NCBI GenBank assembly: GCA_910584745.1
Contig: CAJUDG010000005.1
Span: 62,001-126,000 of the forward strand
Direction of reading: 5' to 3'
DNA: 64,000 bases
DNA from: an uncultured Eubacteriales bacterium
GTDB taxonomy: Bacteria > Bacillota > Clostridia > Oscillospirales > Acutalibacteraceae
How positions within the stretch are numbered: position 1 is the first letter of the stretch; each line of letters opens with the position of its first letter. A program made the translations under genes and the position numbers. Shown piece after piece: positions 25,062-34,332 of the stretch. Under the pieces are notes generated by a model, which saw only the letters and a program-made list of their open reading frames with translations, was not told the DNA's origin and did not search any database.

Positions 25062-26174
25062 ATGTCTATTGCAATAGTTACTGAGAGCAAGTCCGAAGAT
25101 ATGCGTGAGGTCCGGGTGGGCATAATCGGCTGCGGCGGCATCGCCAACGGAAAGCATATGCCCTCTCTGCATAAGCTGCCGAACGTGAAGATGGTGGCCT
25201 TCTGCGACCTGATACCGGAGCGGGCACAGGCCGCCTGTCAGGAGTATGGCGAGCCGGAGGCCGGGGTCTATACCGACTATAGGCAGCTTTTGGCCCGGGA
25301 AGACATCGAGGTGGTCCACGTGCTGACCCCCAACTGCGCCCACGCGGAGATATCCATCGCCGCCCTGAAAAGCGGCAAGCACGTCATGTGCGAAAAGCCC
25401 ATGGCGGCATCCTATAAGGAGGCGCAGGATATGCTGGCCGCCGCGAAGGAGAGCGGAAAGTTCCTGACCATAGGATATCAGACCCGCAGTCAGGTGACCC
25501 ATCAGTATGTGCGGCATATGGTGGAGCGGGGAGAGCTGGGCGAGGTGTACTATGTGAAGGCCCCCTCTATCCGCCGCCGGGGCGTGCCCCTTTGGGGCGT
25601 GTTCCTGGACAAGGAGAAGCAGGGGGGCGGGCCCCTTATCGACATCGGCACCCACTCTATCGACGCGGCCCTGGCCCTCATCAACAACTACGACGTGGAG
25701 AGCGTCACCGGGTCCGTATACCGCAAGCTGGCGGACACGGCAATGAACTCCAACGAGTGGGGCATATGGGACCCGGAGGAGTTCCAGGTGGAGGACTCCG
25801 CCATGGGCTGGGTGAAGTTCAAAAACGGAGCCACCATGGTGGTGGAGGCCTCCTGGGTGCTGAACTACGCTGGCGAGGCCAATATGACCCTTTGCGGGAC
25901 CAAGGGCGGCGTGGAGTTCAGAGGGGACACGGTGCGCATAAACGGCGAGAAGGACGGCTCGCTGTACACCGCGGACGTAACGCCCAATTCCACAGCCAGG
26001 GACCTGTTCCACGGGCAGAATCTGACCTGTGAGGAGTACGAGGCCAAGCAGTGGATATACAGCGTGGTGAACAATGTTCCGCCCATCACCAAGCCGGAGC
26101 AGGCCTGCGTGGTCTCGCACATAATCGAGGCCATATACGAATCCGCCCGCACCGGCAAGACCATCTACTTCTAA
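25062..26174 (+). CDS. Gfo/Idh/MocA-family oxidoreductase (second of a tandem pair)
   Basis: 370 residues with VRVGIIGCGGIANGKHMPSL at the nucleotide site, MCEKPMAASYKEA with the EKP lysine, and GGGPLIDIGTHSIDAALALI in the catalytic domain. It is clearly related to, but diverged from, the gene just upstream. Its ATG lies behind AAGGAGATGGAGAT. A strong terminator follows, which closes the operon. A reductase counterpart to the first enzyme, or a second-step dehydrogenase, are both possible. Confidence 0.92.
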   Translation: MSIAIVTESKSEDMREVRVGIIGCGGIANGKHMPSLHKLPNVKMVAFCDLIPERAQAACQEYGEPEAGVYTDYRQLLAREDIEVVHVLTPNCAHAEISIAALKSGKHVMCEKPMAASYKEAQDMLAAAKESGKFLTIGYQTRSQVTHQYVRHMVERGELGEVYYVKAPSIRRRGVPLWGVFLDKEKQGGGPLIDIGTHSIDAALALINNYDVESVTGSVYRKLADTAMNSNEWGIWDPEEFQVEDSAMGWVKFKNGATMVVEASWVLNYAGEANMTLCGTKGGVEFRGDTVRINGEKDGSLYTADVTPNSTARDLFHGQNLTCEEYEAKQWIYSVVNNVPPITKPEQACVVSHIIEAIYESARTGKTIYF

Positions 26175-26200
26175 AAAACCGCCCGGTATAGGGAAAAGAG

Positions 26201-26260
26201 CAGACCGTTTATTCGGCGTTTGCGCGAGTTGGCCGCGCCGGGTGGACGGTCTGGTTTTTT
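26201..26260 (+). terminator. Intrinsic terminator closing the sugar locus
   Basis: The outer 8-bp stem CAGACCGT/ACGGTCTG (26201-26208 with 26246-26253) encloses a GC-rich inner stem and is followed by GTTTTTT. Confidence 0.8.
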
Positions 26261-26364
26261 GGTATGTTGATGGGGATGGGGCGGGAGGTTCACGAATTTT
26301 CATATATTATTTCATTTGACATCGGGATGTGATATAATGAGAAAAACGCAAGGGAGGCGATAAG

Positions 26365-27141
26365 ATGCAGATAACCGCCCTGGCGGAAAACACCGCCATA
26401 GACGGCCGCTTCGGCAGTGAGCACGGCCTGTCGCTCTATATCGAGACCCGGGGGCGGAAGCTCCTTTTTGACATGGGCCAGACCGGGTTGTTTCTGGAAA
26501 ACGCTAAAAAGCTGGGCATAGACCTGAGCGGGGTGGAGCTGGCCGTCCTGTCCCACGGGCACTATGACCACGGCGGCGGGCTGGCCGCATTTCTGGAGGT
26601 GAATAAGCGGGCCAAGGTCTACGCCAGCCGGTACGCCTTCGAGCCACACTATCACGGGCCGGAAAAGTACATCGGGCTAAGGCCGGAGCTTGCCGGTTCG
26701 CCGCGGCTGGTGTTTGCCGGCGACCGGGAGGAGCTGGGTCCGGGGATGACCCTGTACTCCTGCAGCCGGGAGCAGAGGGAGCGCGACCTGGGCAGCTTTG
26801 GCCTACAGACCCGGGAGGACGGCGTGCTGGTCCCCGACGATTTCCGTCATGAGCAGTATCTGCTTTTGGAGGAGGACGGGCGGCGGGTGCTGTTCAGCGG
26901 CTGCTCGCACAAGGGCGTAATGGACATCGTGCGCTGGTTCAGGCCTGATGTGCTGGTGGGCGGCTTCCACTTTTCAAAGCTGCCCCTGGACGAAAAATTG
27001 GAGGAATACGCCCGGTACCTGGACAGCTTCCCCACGGAATACTACACCTGCCACTGCACGGGGATGGCCCAGTTCGAGTATATGGGGCGGTTCATGAGGC
27101 GGCTGCACTATCTGGCCGGGGGAGAGAGCGTCAGCATTTAG
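26365..27141 (+). CDS. MBL-fold metallo-hydrolase
   Basis: 258 residues with the metallo-beta-lactamase signature VLSHGHYDHGGG at about 58-69, further metal ligands in FSGCSHKGV and a late YTCHCTG. The overall pattern resembles the cluster annotated as 7,8-dihydropterin-6-yl-methyl-4-(beta-D-ribofuranosyl)aminobenzene 5'-phosphate synthase-like, whose members are mostly uncharacterised hydrolases. A TATAAT box lies at 26333-26338, but its -35 is weak. It is followed 30 bases later by the GH172 gene, so it may be co-transcribed with the glycosidases. Confidence 0.85.
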   Translation: MQITALAENTAIDGRFGSEHGLSLYIETRGRKLLFDMGQTGLFLENAKKLGIDLSGVELAVLSHGHYDHGGGLAAFLEVNKRAKVYASRYAFEPHYHGPEKYIGLRPELAGSPRLVFAGDREELGPGMTLYSCSREQRERDLGSFGLQTREDGVLVPDDFRHEQYLLLEEDGRRVLFSGCSHKGVMDIVRWFRPDVLVGGFHFSKLPLDEKLEEYARYLDSFPTEYYTCHCTGMAQFEYMGRFMRRLHYLAGGESVSI

Positions 27142-27171
27142 AGCATATCATAAATAACAGGAGGTAATATT

Positions 27172-28200
27172 ATGTCAGTTTTCGATATCCAAGAGAGGGA
27201 GAGCTTCGGCTTCTCCGCAGAGAACCCCACCGGCGCCCATTCCGGCGGCAGCAGGGGAAAGGACTGTGAAAAGCTGCGGCCCTGCATACAGCTGGAACCA
27301 GGGGAGACGGTGACCCTGTGCGAGACCGAGGGCCCGGGGATGCTGACCCATATGTGGTTTACCGGGTATGTGGGCCACTCCTTCGTTCTGCGGGTCTACT
27401 GGGATGGGAACGAACAGCCCTCGATAGAGGCCCCGATATCCGCGTTTTTCGGCTGCGCCTATGACGAGAACTTCAAGGACCGCGAGGGCCGCTATCCAGT
27501 GCTGAACTCCGCGCCCATACTGGTGGCCCCGGGCCGGGGGTTCAACTGCTTCTGGGAGATGCCCTTTAGGCGGCACTGCAGGGTCACCATGGAGAACCGC
27601 GGCGCCGAGGCCCAGACCCTTTTCTACATGATAGAGGGCTGGCGGGGTGAGATACCGGCAGCGGCCGGGTATTTCCACGCCTTTTATCGCCAGGAGCACC
27701 CCGTGCAGAAGGGCCGTGCCTATACGGTGGTGGACGGCGTCAGCGGCCGGGGGCAGTTCGTGGGGCTGTGCTTTAGCGCCGGGATGAACGGCCACAACAC
27801 CTGCTGGGTAGAGGGTGAGCCAAAGATGTACGTCGACGGCGGCGAGTACCCCACCATCAACTATACCGGCACCGAGGACTATTTCTGCGGCTCATACGGC
27901 TTTGGCAACGACATACTCTTAAAGCGCTATCAGACGTTCAGCGGCCTGTACGCCGGGCTATATGCCATCACCGGCAACGACAGCGGCGAGATGTACAACG
28001 GCCAGCAGCGGTTCATGCTGTACCGCTTCCACATCCAGGACCCGGTATACTTCGGCAGCTCATTTAGGATGACCATGGACAACCTGGGCTGGACCGGCCC
28101 ACGGTATGACGACTATACCTCGGTGGCCTTCTGGTATCAGCAGGAGCCCTGCGCGCTGCCGGGCAGGCTGCCGGAGGACGGCGAGCTGGTAATGCGGTGA
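27172..28200 (+). CDS. DUF2961 / glycoside hydrolase family 172 protein
   Basis: 342 residues with family hallmarks along the length: GPGMLTHMWFTGYVG, EAPISAFFGCAYDENF, PGRGFNCFWEMPFRR and NYTGTEDYFCGSYGFG, which carries conserved acidic residues. Characterised GH172 enzymes act on alpha-D-fructofuranosides and D-arabinofuranosides and form difructose dianhydride. No signal peptide. The downstream GH127 gene, 53 bases away, also belongs to a furanosidase family, so the pair probably dismantles a pentofuranose- or fructofuranose-containing glycan. Confidence 0.9.
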   Translation: MSVFDIQERESFGFSAENPTGAHSGGSRGKDCEKLRPCIQLEPGETVTLCETEGPGMLTHMWFTGYVGHSFVLRVYWDGNEQPSIEAPISAFFGCAYDENFKDREGRYPVLNSAPILVAPGRGFNCFWEMPFRRHCRVTMENRGAEAQTLFYMIEGWRGEIPAAAGYFHAFYRQEHPVQKGRAYTVVDGVSGRGQFVGLCFSAGMNGHNTCWVEGEPKMYVDGGEYPTINYTGTEDYFCGSYGFGNDILLKRYQTFSGLYAGLYAITGNDSGEMYNGQQRFMLYRFHIQDPVYFGSSFRMTMDNLGWTGPRYDDYTSVAFWYQQEPCALPGRLPEDGELVMR

Positions 28201-28253
28201 TAAGCAGTTAAATAGACATATTCTGACGACTATTATCCAAAGGAGGATCCCCT

Positions 28254-30131
28254 ATGCAAAGCATCAGCTCTCAACGCCTGACCGCAAACTATTCCGCCTA
28301 CGGCCCCCGGCTCGCCGCCGACAGGCTTTTTATCCCGGCCCCCGGCTCCTGCGCCTATACCGGCCCCTTCGACCAGGCAGTCCGCTTTATAGAGCGCCAT
28401 CAGCTTTTGGACGCCGACCTCTGGGCCAGGTTCGCCCAGCAGTTCACCCGCCCATCGGACGACCATGACCTGGGCTGGCGCTGTGAGTATTGGGGCAAGC
28501 TCATGCGGGGCGGGGCCATGGTCTGGGGCTATACCCAGAGCCCGGAGCTGTACAGCCAGCTTGAGACCGCCGCCCGGGCCATGCTGAAAAATGCCGGGCC
28601 CGGCGGCAGGATATCCACCTACAGCCCTGAAGCGGAGTTCCAGGGCTGGGACATATGGGGCAGGAAATATGTGCTGCTGGGGATGGAATATTTCTATGAT
28701 ATCTGCACGGACGAGAGCCTTAAAGGGGAGCTTTTGGCCTCTTTAAGGGCGCAGGCTGACTATATTCTGGACCGTTTCGGACCGGATAAGGCCGACCTGC
28801 GAGAGGCCAGCTGCCATTGGGAGGGGCTGAACTCCTCGTCCCTGCTGGAGCCGGTGGTGCGGCTGTACAACATGACCGGCGACGAAAGATACCTGGATTT
28901 TGCGGGCTATATCGTGGGACTTGGGGGCATACAGTCGGCCAATATCTTTGAGCTGGCTTTGGAGGACAGGCTGGACCCCTGGCAGTACCCGGTGACGAAG
29001 GCCTATGAGATGATGTCCTGCTTTGAGGGGCTATTTGAGTACGCCCGGGCCACAGGAGACGAGAGGTGGAGCCGGGCAGTGGTGAACTTTGCCCATAGAG
29101 TGCTGAACTCGGACATCACCATAATCGGCAGCGCGGGCTGCACCCATGAGCTGTTCGACCACTCGAGGCTGCGTCAGGCGGACCCGGAGTTCACCGGCAT
29201 CATGCAGGAGACCTGCGTCACGGTGACCTGGATGAAGCTCTGCGGCCAGGCGCTCTGCTTCACCGGCGACCCGGTCTTCGGCGACGCCATAGAGCGCTCC
29301 CTGCACAACGCCCTGCTGGGGGCGGTGAACACCCGTAAGGTCCCCCGGGACCCATTGTCCCCAAACGGCTGGCTGCCATTTGACAGCTACAGCCCCCTGA
29401 GGGTCGGGCTTCGGGGTCAGGCCGTGGGTGGCCGTATGGTCATGGCGGATAACACTATATACGGATGCTGCGCCGCCATAGGCGCGGCGGGGTTCGGGGC
29501 CGCGGCCCGGCTGAGCGCTCTGCACACCAGAAACGGCGCGGCGGTGAACCTTTATTTCCCCGGAAAGGTGAGCCTGACAACGCCCGGGGGCAATAGGCTG
29601 GGGCTGGATATCGAGACTGCGTACCCTGTCGGTGAGGATATTACGCTGAAGCTGTCGCTGGAAGGGCCGGAGGCCTTCCAGCTGGCCCTGCGCGTTCCCG
29701 GCTGGTGCAGAGGGCCCGAGGCCTCAGTAAACGGCGAGAGCGTTGCGGCAAAAGCAGGCTGGCTGAAGCTTGAAAGGACTTGGCGTGACGGCGATAAGGT
29801 TTGCCTGCGGTTCCCAATGGAGGTGGAGCTCATATCCTCCGGCGAGCTCTGTGAGGGCAGCGGGAAGCTGCCGCCGCATATAGCCCTGGTCCGCGGGCCG
29901 GTGGCGCTGGCTGCCTCCCGGGAGTTCCCGGAGGACGACCTAACGGTGACGGCAGAGATATCGGCGGTCCGGCCTCTGCCTGTCACCGAGGCACCCTTTG
30001 AGGCGCGGCTGGTGTTTGAGGCGGAGTTGAGCGGCGGCGGACGAATGAGATTTGCGGATTATGCCTCGGCGGGGAAGGGGTATGACAAGGAGATAGCGGT
30101 GTGGCTCCCCGGTATAAATAGCTCAAAATAG
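28254..30131 (+). CDS. Glycoside hydrolase family 127 (beta-L-arabinofuranosidase-like)
   Basis: 625 residues beginning behind AAAGGAGG. The (alpha/alpha)6 barrel carries the residues known from Bifidobacterium HypBA1: Glu299 in GCTHELF (acid/base position), Glu319 and Cys321 in QETCVTV, and the Cys405-Cys406 pair in YGCCAAIG, which give the zinc-bound cysteine nucleophile. A C-terminal beta domain follows. HypBA1 releases L-arabinose from Ara-beta-1,2-Ara; other members act on related furanosides and pectin side chains. No signal peptide, so the substrate is imported. Confidence 0.9.
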   Translation: MQSISSQRLTANYSAYGPRLAADRLFIPAPGSCAYTGPFDQAVRFIERHQLLDADLWARFAQQFTRPSDDHDLGWRCEYWGKLMRGGAMVWGYTQSPELYSQLETAARAMLKNAGPGGRISTYSPEAEFQGWDIWGRKYVLLGMEYFYDICTDESLKGELLASLRAQADYILDRFGPDKADLREASCHWEGLNSSSLLEPVVRLYNMTGDERYLDFAGYIVGLGGIQSANIFELALEDRLDPWQYPVTKAYEMMSCFEGLFEYARATGDERWSRAVVNFAHRVLNSDITIIGSAGCTHELFDHSRLRQADPEFTGIMQETCVTVTWMKLCGQALCFTGDPVFGDAIERSLHNALLGAVNTRKVPRDPLSPNGWLPFDSYSPLRVGLRGQAVGGRMVMADNTIYGCCAAIGAAGFGAAARLSALHTRNGAAVNLYFPGKVSLTTPGGNRLGLDIETAYPVGEDITLKLSLEGPEAFQLALRVPGWCRGPEASVNGESVAAKAGWLKLERTWRDGDKVCLRFPMEVELISSGELCEGSGKLPPHIALVRGPVALAASREFPEDDLTVTAEISAVRPLPVTEAPFEARLVFEAELSGGGRMRFADYASAGKGYDKEIAVWLPGINSSK

Positions 30132-30141
30132 CCTATAGATG

Positions 30142-30170
30142 TTGAAAATAAATCACAGGTTTGCTATAAT
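30142..30170 (+). promoter_or_regulatory. Promoter for the tandem binding-protein/permease operon
   Basis: TTGAAA and TATAAT with a 17-base spacer, about 50 bases upstream of the first binding-protein start codon. Confidence 0.8.
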
Positions 30171-30220
30171 TGAACCAAACTTGTAAGCGTATCCAAGTAT
30201 AACACGAAAAGGGGATAACC

Positions 30221-31810
30221 ATGAACCGCATCCTACCCATCATCCTAGCCGCCAGCCTTATGCTGCTCACCCTTTCCGGCTGCCAAGGGACCAGCGACCA
30301 GGTATACAGCCAGGCCATACAGCAATCCAGCGAATCCACGCCGGGAGAGAGGTCTGAGCCCGAGATAGACTACGATGCCCCCAACTATATCGGGCCGTCG
30401 AAAGACGAGATAAAAGAGCCGGAGCCGCTTGCGGATGATGACCTGAGCGGCGAGCTGGTTATCAAGTCGTGCTATCTTGATTACAAATTGCCTTACCTGG
30501 CGGAGGAATTTATGGCGCTTCATCCCAATGTGACCATCACCTTTGACATCGGGATCCAGACTGCCGAGAATAACACTTTGACGCGGGCGGAGCGCCAGCT
30601 TCGCCAGGAGAATTTTTACACGCAGCTGAGGGTGGAAATGGCAAGCAGCGAGGCGGATTACCTTCTCTATAGGATGGACGAGAGGTTCCATATCCCCCAG
30701 CTTTCAAGGATCGGCTTGCTTGAGGACCTGTGGCCGTATTTTGAGAATGACCCGGACTTAGATACATCTGATTATTTCAAGCCCGTGCTGGAAGCCTTTG
30801 CCTGTGATGGGAAGCTCCCGGTTATACCGATCTCTTTTATGTTCGACGCAGCCTATTTGAATCGCGAGATTTTAAGTGAAATAGATGTGGACGCGGACGC
30901 GATAGACACAGTAAGCGTAACGCAGCTTTTGGACTGGTACGAGAAAGCGACTGAAAGCAACAGTGATTTGAATCTATTCTTCACTTCCCCGGATAAAGAA
31001 ACGCTGTTCCCCATAGAGCGGCCCGACTATATTGACCTGGATAAGGAAACTTCCAGCTTTGAATCCCCGGAGTTCATCTCCTTTTTAGAGCGCACTCAGG
31101 CAACGAGCGACGATGACCCGGACCTTGACTACGAGACGGAGCGGGGCGTGATGGACAGCGGACTGTTCAATGAACAGATTCGTTTCCAGTCAACCGGGTC
31201 GGTGTTGGATTCCGCTTTCGGATTAGGGCCTGAATTGAATGAGAAATTCCGCAATGTAGCTGTTAAGAGCCGCCCAGCCTTCGCAGCGATAGAGTCAGTG
31301 ATGAGTTATACGCTTTTGCGTATGGACTCGCCCATGGAGTACGCGGCCGGCCCCTATCCACTGATAAGCTCCAACGGTACGCTGGGTCTGACTTCCCTTG
31401 ATAGTTTTGCCATACCCTCCAGCTGCACGTCAAAGGAACTGGCATGGGAGTTCATCAAGTATTGCATTTCCCCCAGGAGCGAGGAGTGGGTAACTTTCTC
31501 TCATTTGGGCTCTCCAGGCATGTACACAAGCGATATTCCAATATCTAAAACTAATTTTCAAAATAATCAGAAATATTATGCTCAAAACGGCGATGGGAAT
31601 AATATTGTAGTTTACGATTTGGATTCCGTCAATGCGGAGGCCGTGACAAATAAGCTGGAGCAGGTGCTCTCCCTGCCGCTTGTGAACTCCGGTACATACG
31701 GAATTGACGTGCAGGAGTTTTTGGACGAGTATTATGTAAATGGGCTGGGCACGGCGGAACAGTGCGCAAAGAAGATCCAGGAGAGGGTCACTATTTGGCT
31801 GCATGAGTGA
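30221..31810 (+). CDS. ABC transporter solute-binding lipoprotein, copy 1
   Basis: 529 residues. Lipoprotein signal peptide with core ILAASLMLLT and lipobox LSGC (Cys about 21), a polar linker, and a type 1 solute-binding domain (LADDDLSGELVIKSCYLDYK onward). It forms a tandem duplicate with the next gene: both coding regions are exactly 1,590 bases. The first ~70 and last ~45 codons are nearly identical between copies whereas the middle has drifted. It probably delivers a sugar to the two downstream MalF/MalG-type permeases. It has a RBS AAAAGGGG. Confidence 0.9.
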   Translation: MNRILPIILAASLMLLTLSGCQGTSDQVYSQAIQQSSESTPGERSEPEIDYDAPNYIGPSKDEIKEPEPLADDDLSGELVIKSCYLDYKLPYLAEEFMALHPNVTITFDIGIQTAENNTLTRAERQLRQENFYTQLRVEMASSEADYLLYRMDERFHIPQLSRIGLLEDLWPYFENDPDLDTSDYFKPVLEAFACDGKLPVIPISFMFDAAYLNREILSEIDVDADAIDTVSVTQLLDWYEKATESNSDLNLFFTSPDKETLFPIERPDYIDLDKETSSFESPEFISFLERTQATSDDDPDLDYETERGVMDSGLFNEQIRFQSTGSVLDSAFGLGPELNEKFRNVAVKSRPAFAAIESVMSYTLLRMDSPMEYAAGPYPLISSNGTLGLTSLDSFAIPSSCTSKELAWEFIKYCISPRSEEWVTFSHLGSPGMYTSDIPISKTNFQNNQKYYAQNGDGNNIVVYDLDSVNAEAVTNKLEQVLSLPLVNSGTYGIDVQEFLDEYYVNGLGTAEQCAKKIQERVTIWLHE

Positions 31811-31853
31811 TTTGCAGCATGGGGCAAATATAACCATGAAAAGGATGACTGCC

Positions 31854-33443
31854 ATGAAACGAGTGCTGTCCGTCATTTTAATCACCAGCCTTCTGCTGCT
31901 CACCTTTTCCGGCTGCCAAGGGACCAGCGACCAGGTATACAGCCAGGCTATACAGCAATCCAGCGAATCCACGCCGGGAGAGAGTTCTGAGCCCGAGATA
32001 GACTACGATGCCCCCAACTATATCGGGCCCTCGAAGGATAAGATAAAGGATCCGAAGCCGCTTGCGGATGATGATCTGAGCGGCGAGCTGCTTATCAAGA
32101 CATGTCACCTTCGGGATGAGCTATACGATCTGGCAAAGGAATTTATGGCGCTTCACCCCAATGTGACCATTAACTTTGACATCGGGATTCCGACCGTCGA
32201 AAATAATACTTTGACGCGGGCAGAACGTGAGATTCGCCGGGGGAACTTTTACACGCAGATGCGGGTAGAGCTGGCAAGCGGCGAGGGGGATTATCTTCTT
32301 TACAGAATGGACGAGCGATTCCACATTCCCCAGCTCTCTAAGAGCGGTCTTCTTGAGGATCTGTGGACATATTTTGAGAATGACCCCGACTTGGACAGTT
32401 CAGAATATTTCCAGCCGGTACTGGAAGCGTTTTCCTGCGATGGGAAACTTCCGGTTATACCGATCTCTTTCATGTTCGACGGGGCATATTTTAATAGAGA
32501 GATCTTAAAAACGATAGATGTGGACGCGGATTCCTTGGAAACGGTAAATGTGACCCAGCTTTTGGATTGGTATGAGAAAGCGGTTGAAACCGACAGCGAT
32601 TTAAATCTGTTTTTCACTTCCCCGGATAAGGGAACTTTGTTCCCCATCGAACGGCCAAGTTATATTGACCTAAATGCAGGAACTTCCAATTTTGAATCCC
32701 CGGAGTTCGTCTCTTTTCTAGAGCGCACCCAGGCTGCCAACGCCGAGGACCCGGACCTTGATTATGAGGAAGAGCGGGGCATGATGGACAGCGGGATATT
32801 CAACGAGCAGATTCGTTTTCAAACGACCGGCGCTATTATGGATTCCGCCTTTTGTATAGGGGCTTTGGACGTTGATAGGTTTCAAAACATGCTCTACAAA
32901 AGCCGGCCGGCCTTTGCGTCAGTGGAAACGGTAATGAATTATTATATTGTGTATATGGAATATCCCATGGAATATTTAGCCGGTCCTTATCCGCTGGTAA
33001 GCTCTAACGGTATGTTGGGCCTGAGTTCTCGGGAGAGCTTTTCTATACCATCAAGCTGTACCACAAAAGAACTGGCCTGGGAGTTTATCAAGTATTGCAT
33101 TTCCCCCAGGGACGAGGAGTGGGTAACTTTTTCTCATTTAGGTTCTCCGGGCATGTACACAAACGATATTCCGATATCGAAAACCAACTTCCAGAATAAC
33201 TTAAAACATTATGCCGAATGTGGCAATAGAGGTGCTATCGTCGGCTATAAGCCTGATTCTCTCGATACTGGAGCGGTGACAAAGAGGTTTGAGCAGGTGC
33301 TCTCCCTGCCGCTTGTGAATTCCGGGGCGTATGGAATTGACGTGCAGGAGTTTTTGGACGAGTATTATGTAAATGGGCTGGGCACGGCGGAGCAGTGCGC
33401 GAAGAAGATCCAGGAGAGGGTCACTATTTGGCTGCATGAGTGA
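31854..33443 (+). CDS. ABC transporter solute-binding lipoprotein, copy 2
   Basis: 529 residues from the ATG at 31854, which has AAGGA at proper spacing; in-frame ATGs at 31836 and 31845 are less well placed. Signal peptide core VILITSLLLLT with lipobox FSGC. The residues after the Cys (GTSDQVYSQAIQQSSESTPG) and the C-terminal 42 are the same as in copy 1, while the binding lobes differ at many positions. This suggests duplication followed by divergence of ligand specificity, with the ends kept alike by conversion or constraint. Its stop overlaps an in-frame GTG of the permease gene. Confidence 0.9.
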   Translation: MKRVLSVILITSLLLLTFSGCQGTSDQVYSQAIQQSSESTPGESSEPEIDYDAPNYIGPSKDKIKDPKPLADDDLSGELLIKTCHLRDELYDLAKEFMALHPNVTINFDIGIPTVENNTLTRAEREIRRGNFYTQMRVELASGEGDYLLYRMDERFHIPQLSKSGLLEDLWTYFENDPDLDSSEYFQPVLEAFSCDGKLPVIPISFMFDGAYFNREILKTIDVDADSLETVNVTQLLDWYEKAVETDSDLNLFFTSPDKGTLFPIERPSYIDLNAGTSNFESPEFVSFLERTQAANAEDPDLDYEEERGMMDSGIFNEQIRFQTTGAIMDSAFCIGALDVDRFQNMLYKSRPAFASVETVMNYYIVYMEYPMEYLAGPYPLVSSNGMLGLSSRESFSIPSSCTTKELAWEFIKYCISPRDEEWVTFSHLGSPGMYTNDIPISKTNFQNNLKHYAECGNRGAIVGYKPDSLDTGAVTKRFEQVLSLPLVNSGAYGIDVQEFLDEYYVNGLGTAEQCAKKIQERVTIWLHE

Positions 33444-33472
33444 CAAAGCAAAAAACGCGAGGACTTGATACT

Positions 33473-34324
33473 ATGCGAAACAAAAGATCATACTGGCTCT
33501 TTCTGCTGCCCAGCCTGCTGGGGGTGGCGTTTTTCTACATAGTCCCCTTTGTCTACTCCTTCTGCTACGCGGTGATAGACAACATGACCTCCTGGGAGTT
33601 TGTGGGGCTGCGGCATTTTGAGGAGACGCTATGTAACCCGCTGTTCCTACAGGCGGCGGGGAATACCGCGCTGTTTGTATGTATCTGCGTGCCCCTGAGC
33701 ATGGGACTTGCCCTAGTGCTGGCCCTCTGCCTGAAGGGGCTGAAGCGGGGCAGGGCACTGGCTACCCTAGTTTTGCTTGTGCCGCTGGTGGTGCCCTCGG
33801 GCAGCATCGTCTCCTTCTGGAACACGCTGTTTTCTTCTAATGGGCTGGTGATGAAGATGCTGCTTCAAGCGGGATTTTCACATGAGGCCGTCTCGCCCAG
33901 CGACTGGTCCATGGCCTCACTGGTTGTGATCTTTCTTTGGAAGAACGTAAGCTCTAATATTATCTTATTCTGGTCGGGCCTTAACTGGATACCGAAGACC
34001 TATTATGAGCAGATGGCCCTGGAGGGGGCGGGGGTTTTCCGGCAGTTTGCCAATGTCACCTGGGTATATCTCTCGCCCACCACCTTTGTGGTGCTACTTA
34101 TGAGCATTGTCAATTCCTTCAAGGTGTTCAAGGAAGTCTACATGCTCTACGGCAGCTACCCGAGCCCGGACATCTATATGCTGCAGCACTATATGAACAA
34201 CCAGTTCGCCGCCATGAATATGCAGAAGCTGTCCGCCGCGGCGTACATAATGTTCCTGGTCATCGGGCTGGCGCTGTTGGCTGTATTCTACGCTCAAAAG
34301 AGGGTTACGGATTCCTTTCAGTGA
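33473..34324 (+). CDS. ABC transporter permease, MalF/UgpA type
   Basis: 283 residues from the ATG at 33473; a GTG at 33440 that overlaps the preceding stop is an alternative and would add 11 residues. Six predicted membrane spans starting YWLFLLPSLLGVAFFYIVPF. The EAA-type loop is degenerate, YEQMALEGAGVFRQFANVTWVYLSP, but retains the central Gly. It is the first channel subunit of the importer served by the two binding lipoproteins. No ATPase is encoded nearby. Confidence 0.88.
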   Translation: MRNKRSYWLFLLPSLLGVAFFYIVPFVYSFCYAVIDNMTSWEFVGLRHFEETLCNPLFLQAAGNTALFVCICVPLSMGLALVLALCLKGLKRGRALATLVLLVPLVVPSGSIVSFWNTLFSSNGLVMKMLLQAGFSHEAVSPSDWSMASLVVIFLWKNVSSNIILFWSGLNWIPKTYYEQMALEGAGVFRQFANVTWVYLSPTTFVVLLMSIVNSFKVFKEVYMLYGSYPSPDIYMLQHYMNNQFAAMNMQKLSAAAYIMFLVIGLALLAVFYAQKRVTDSFQ

Positions 34325-34332
34325 GGTGAAAA

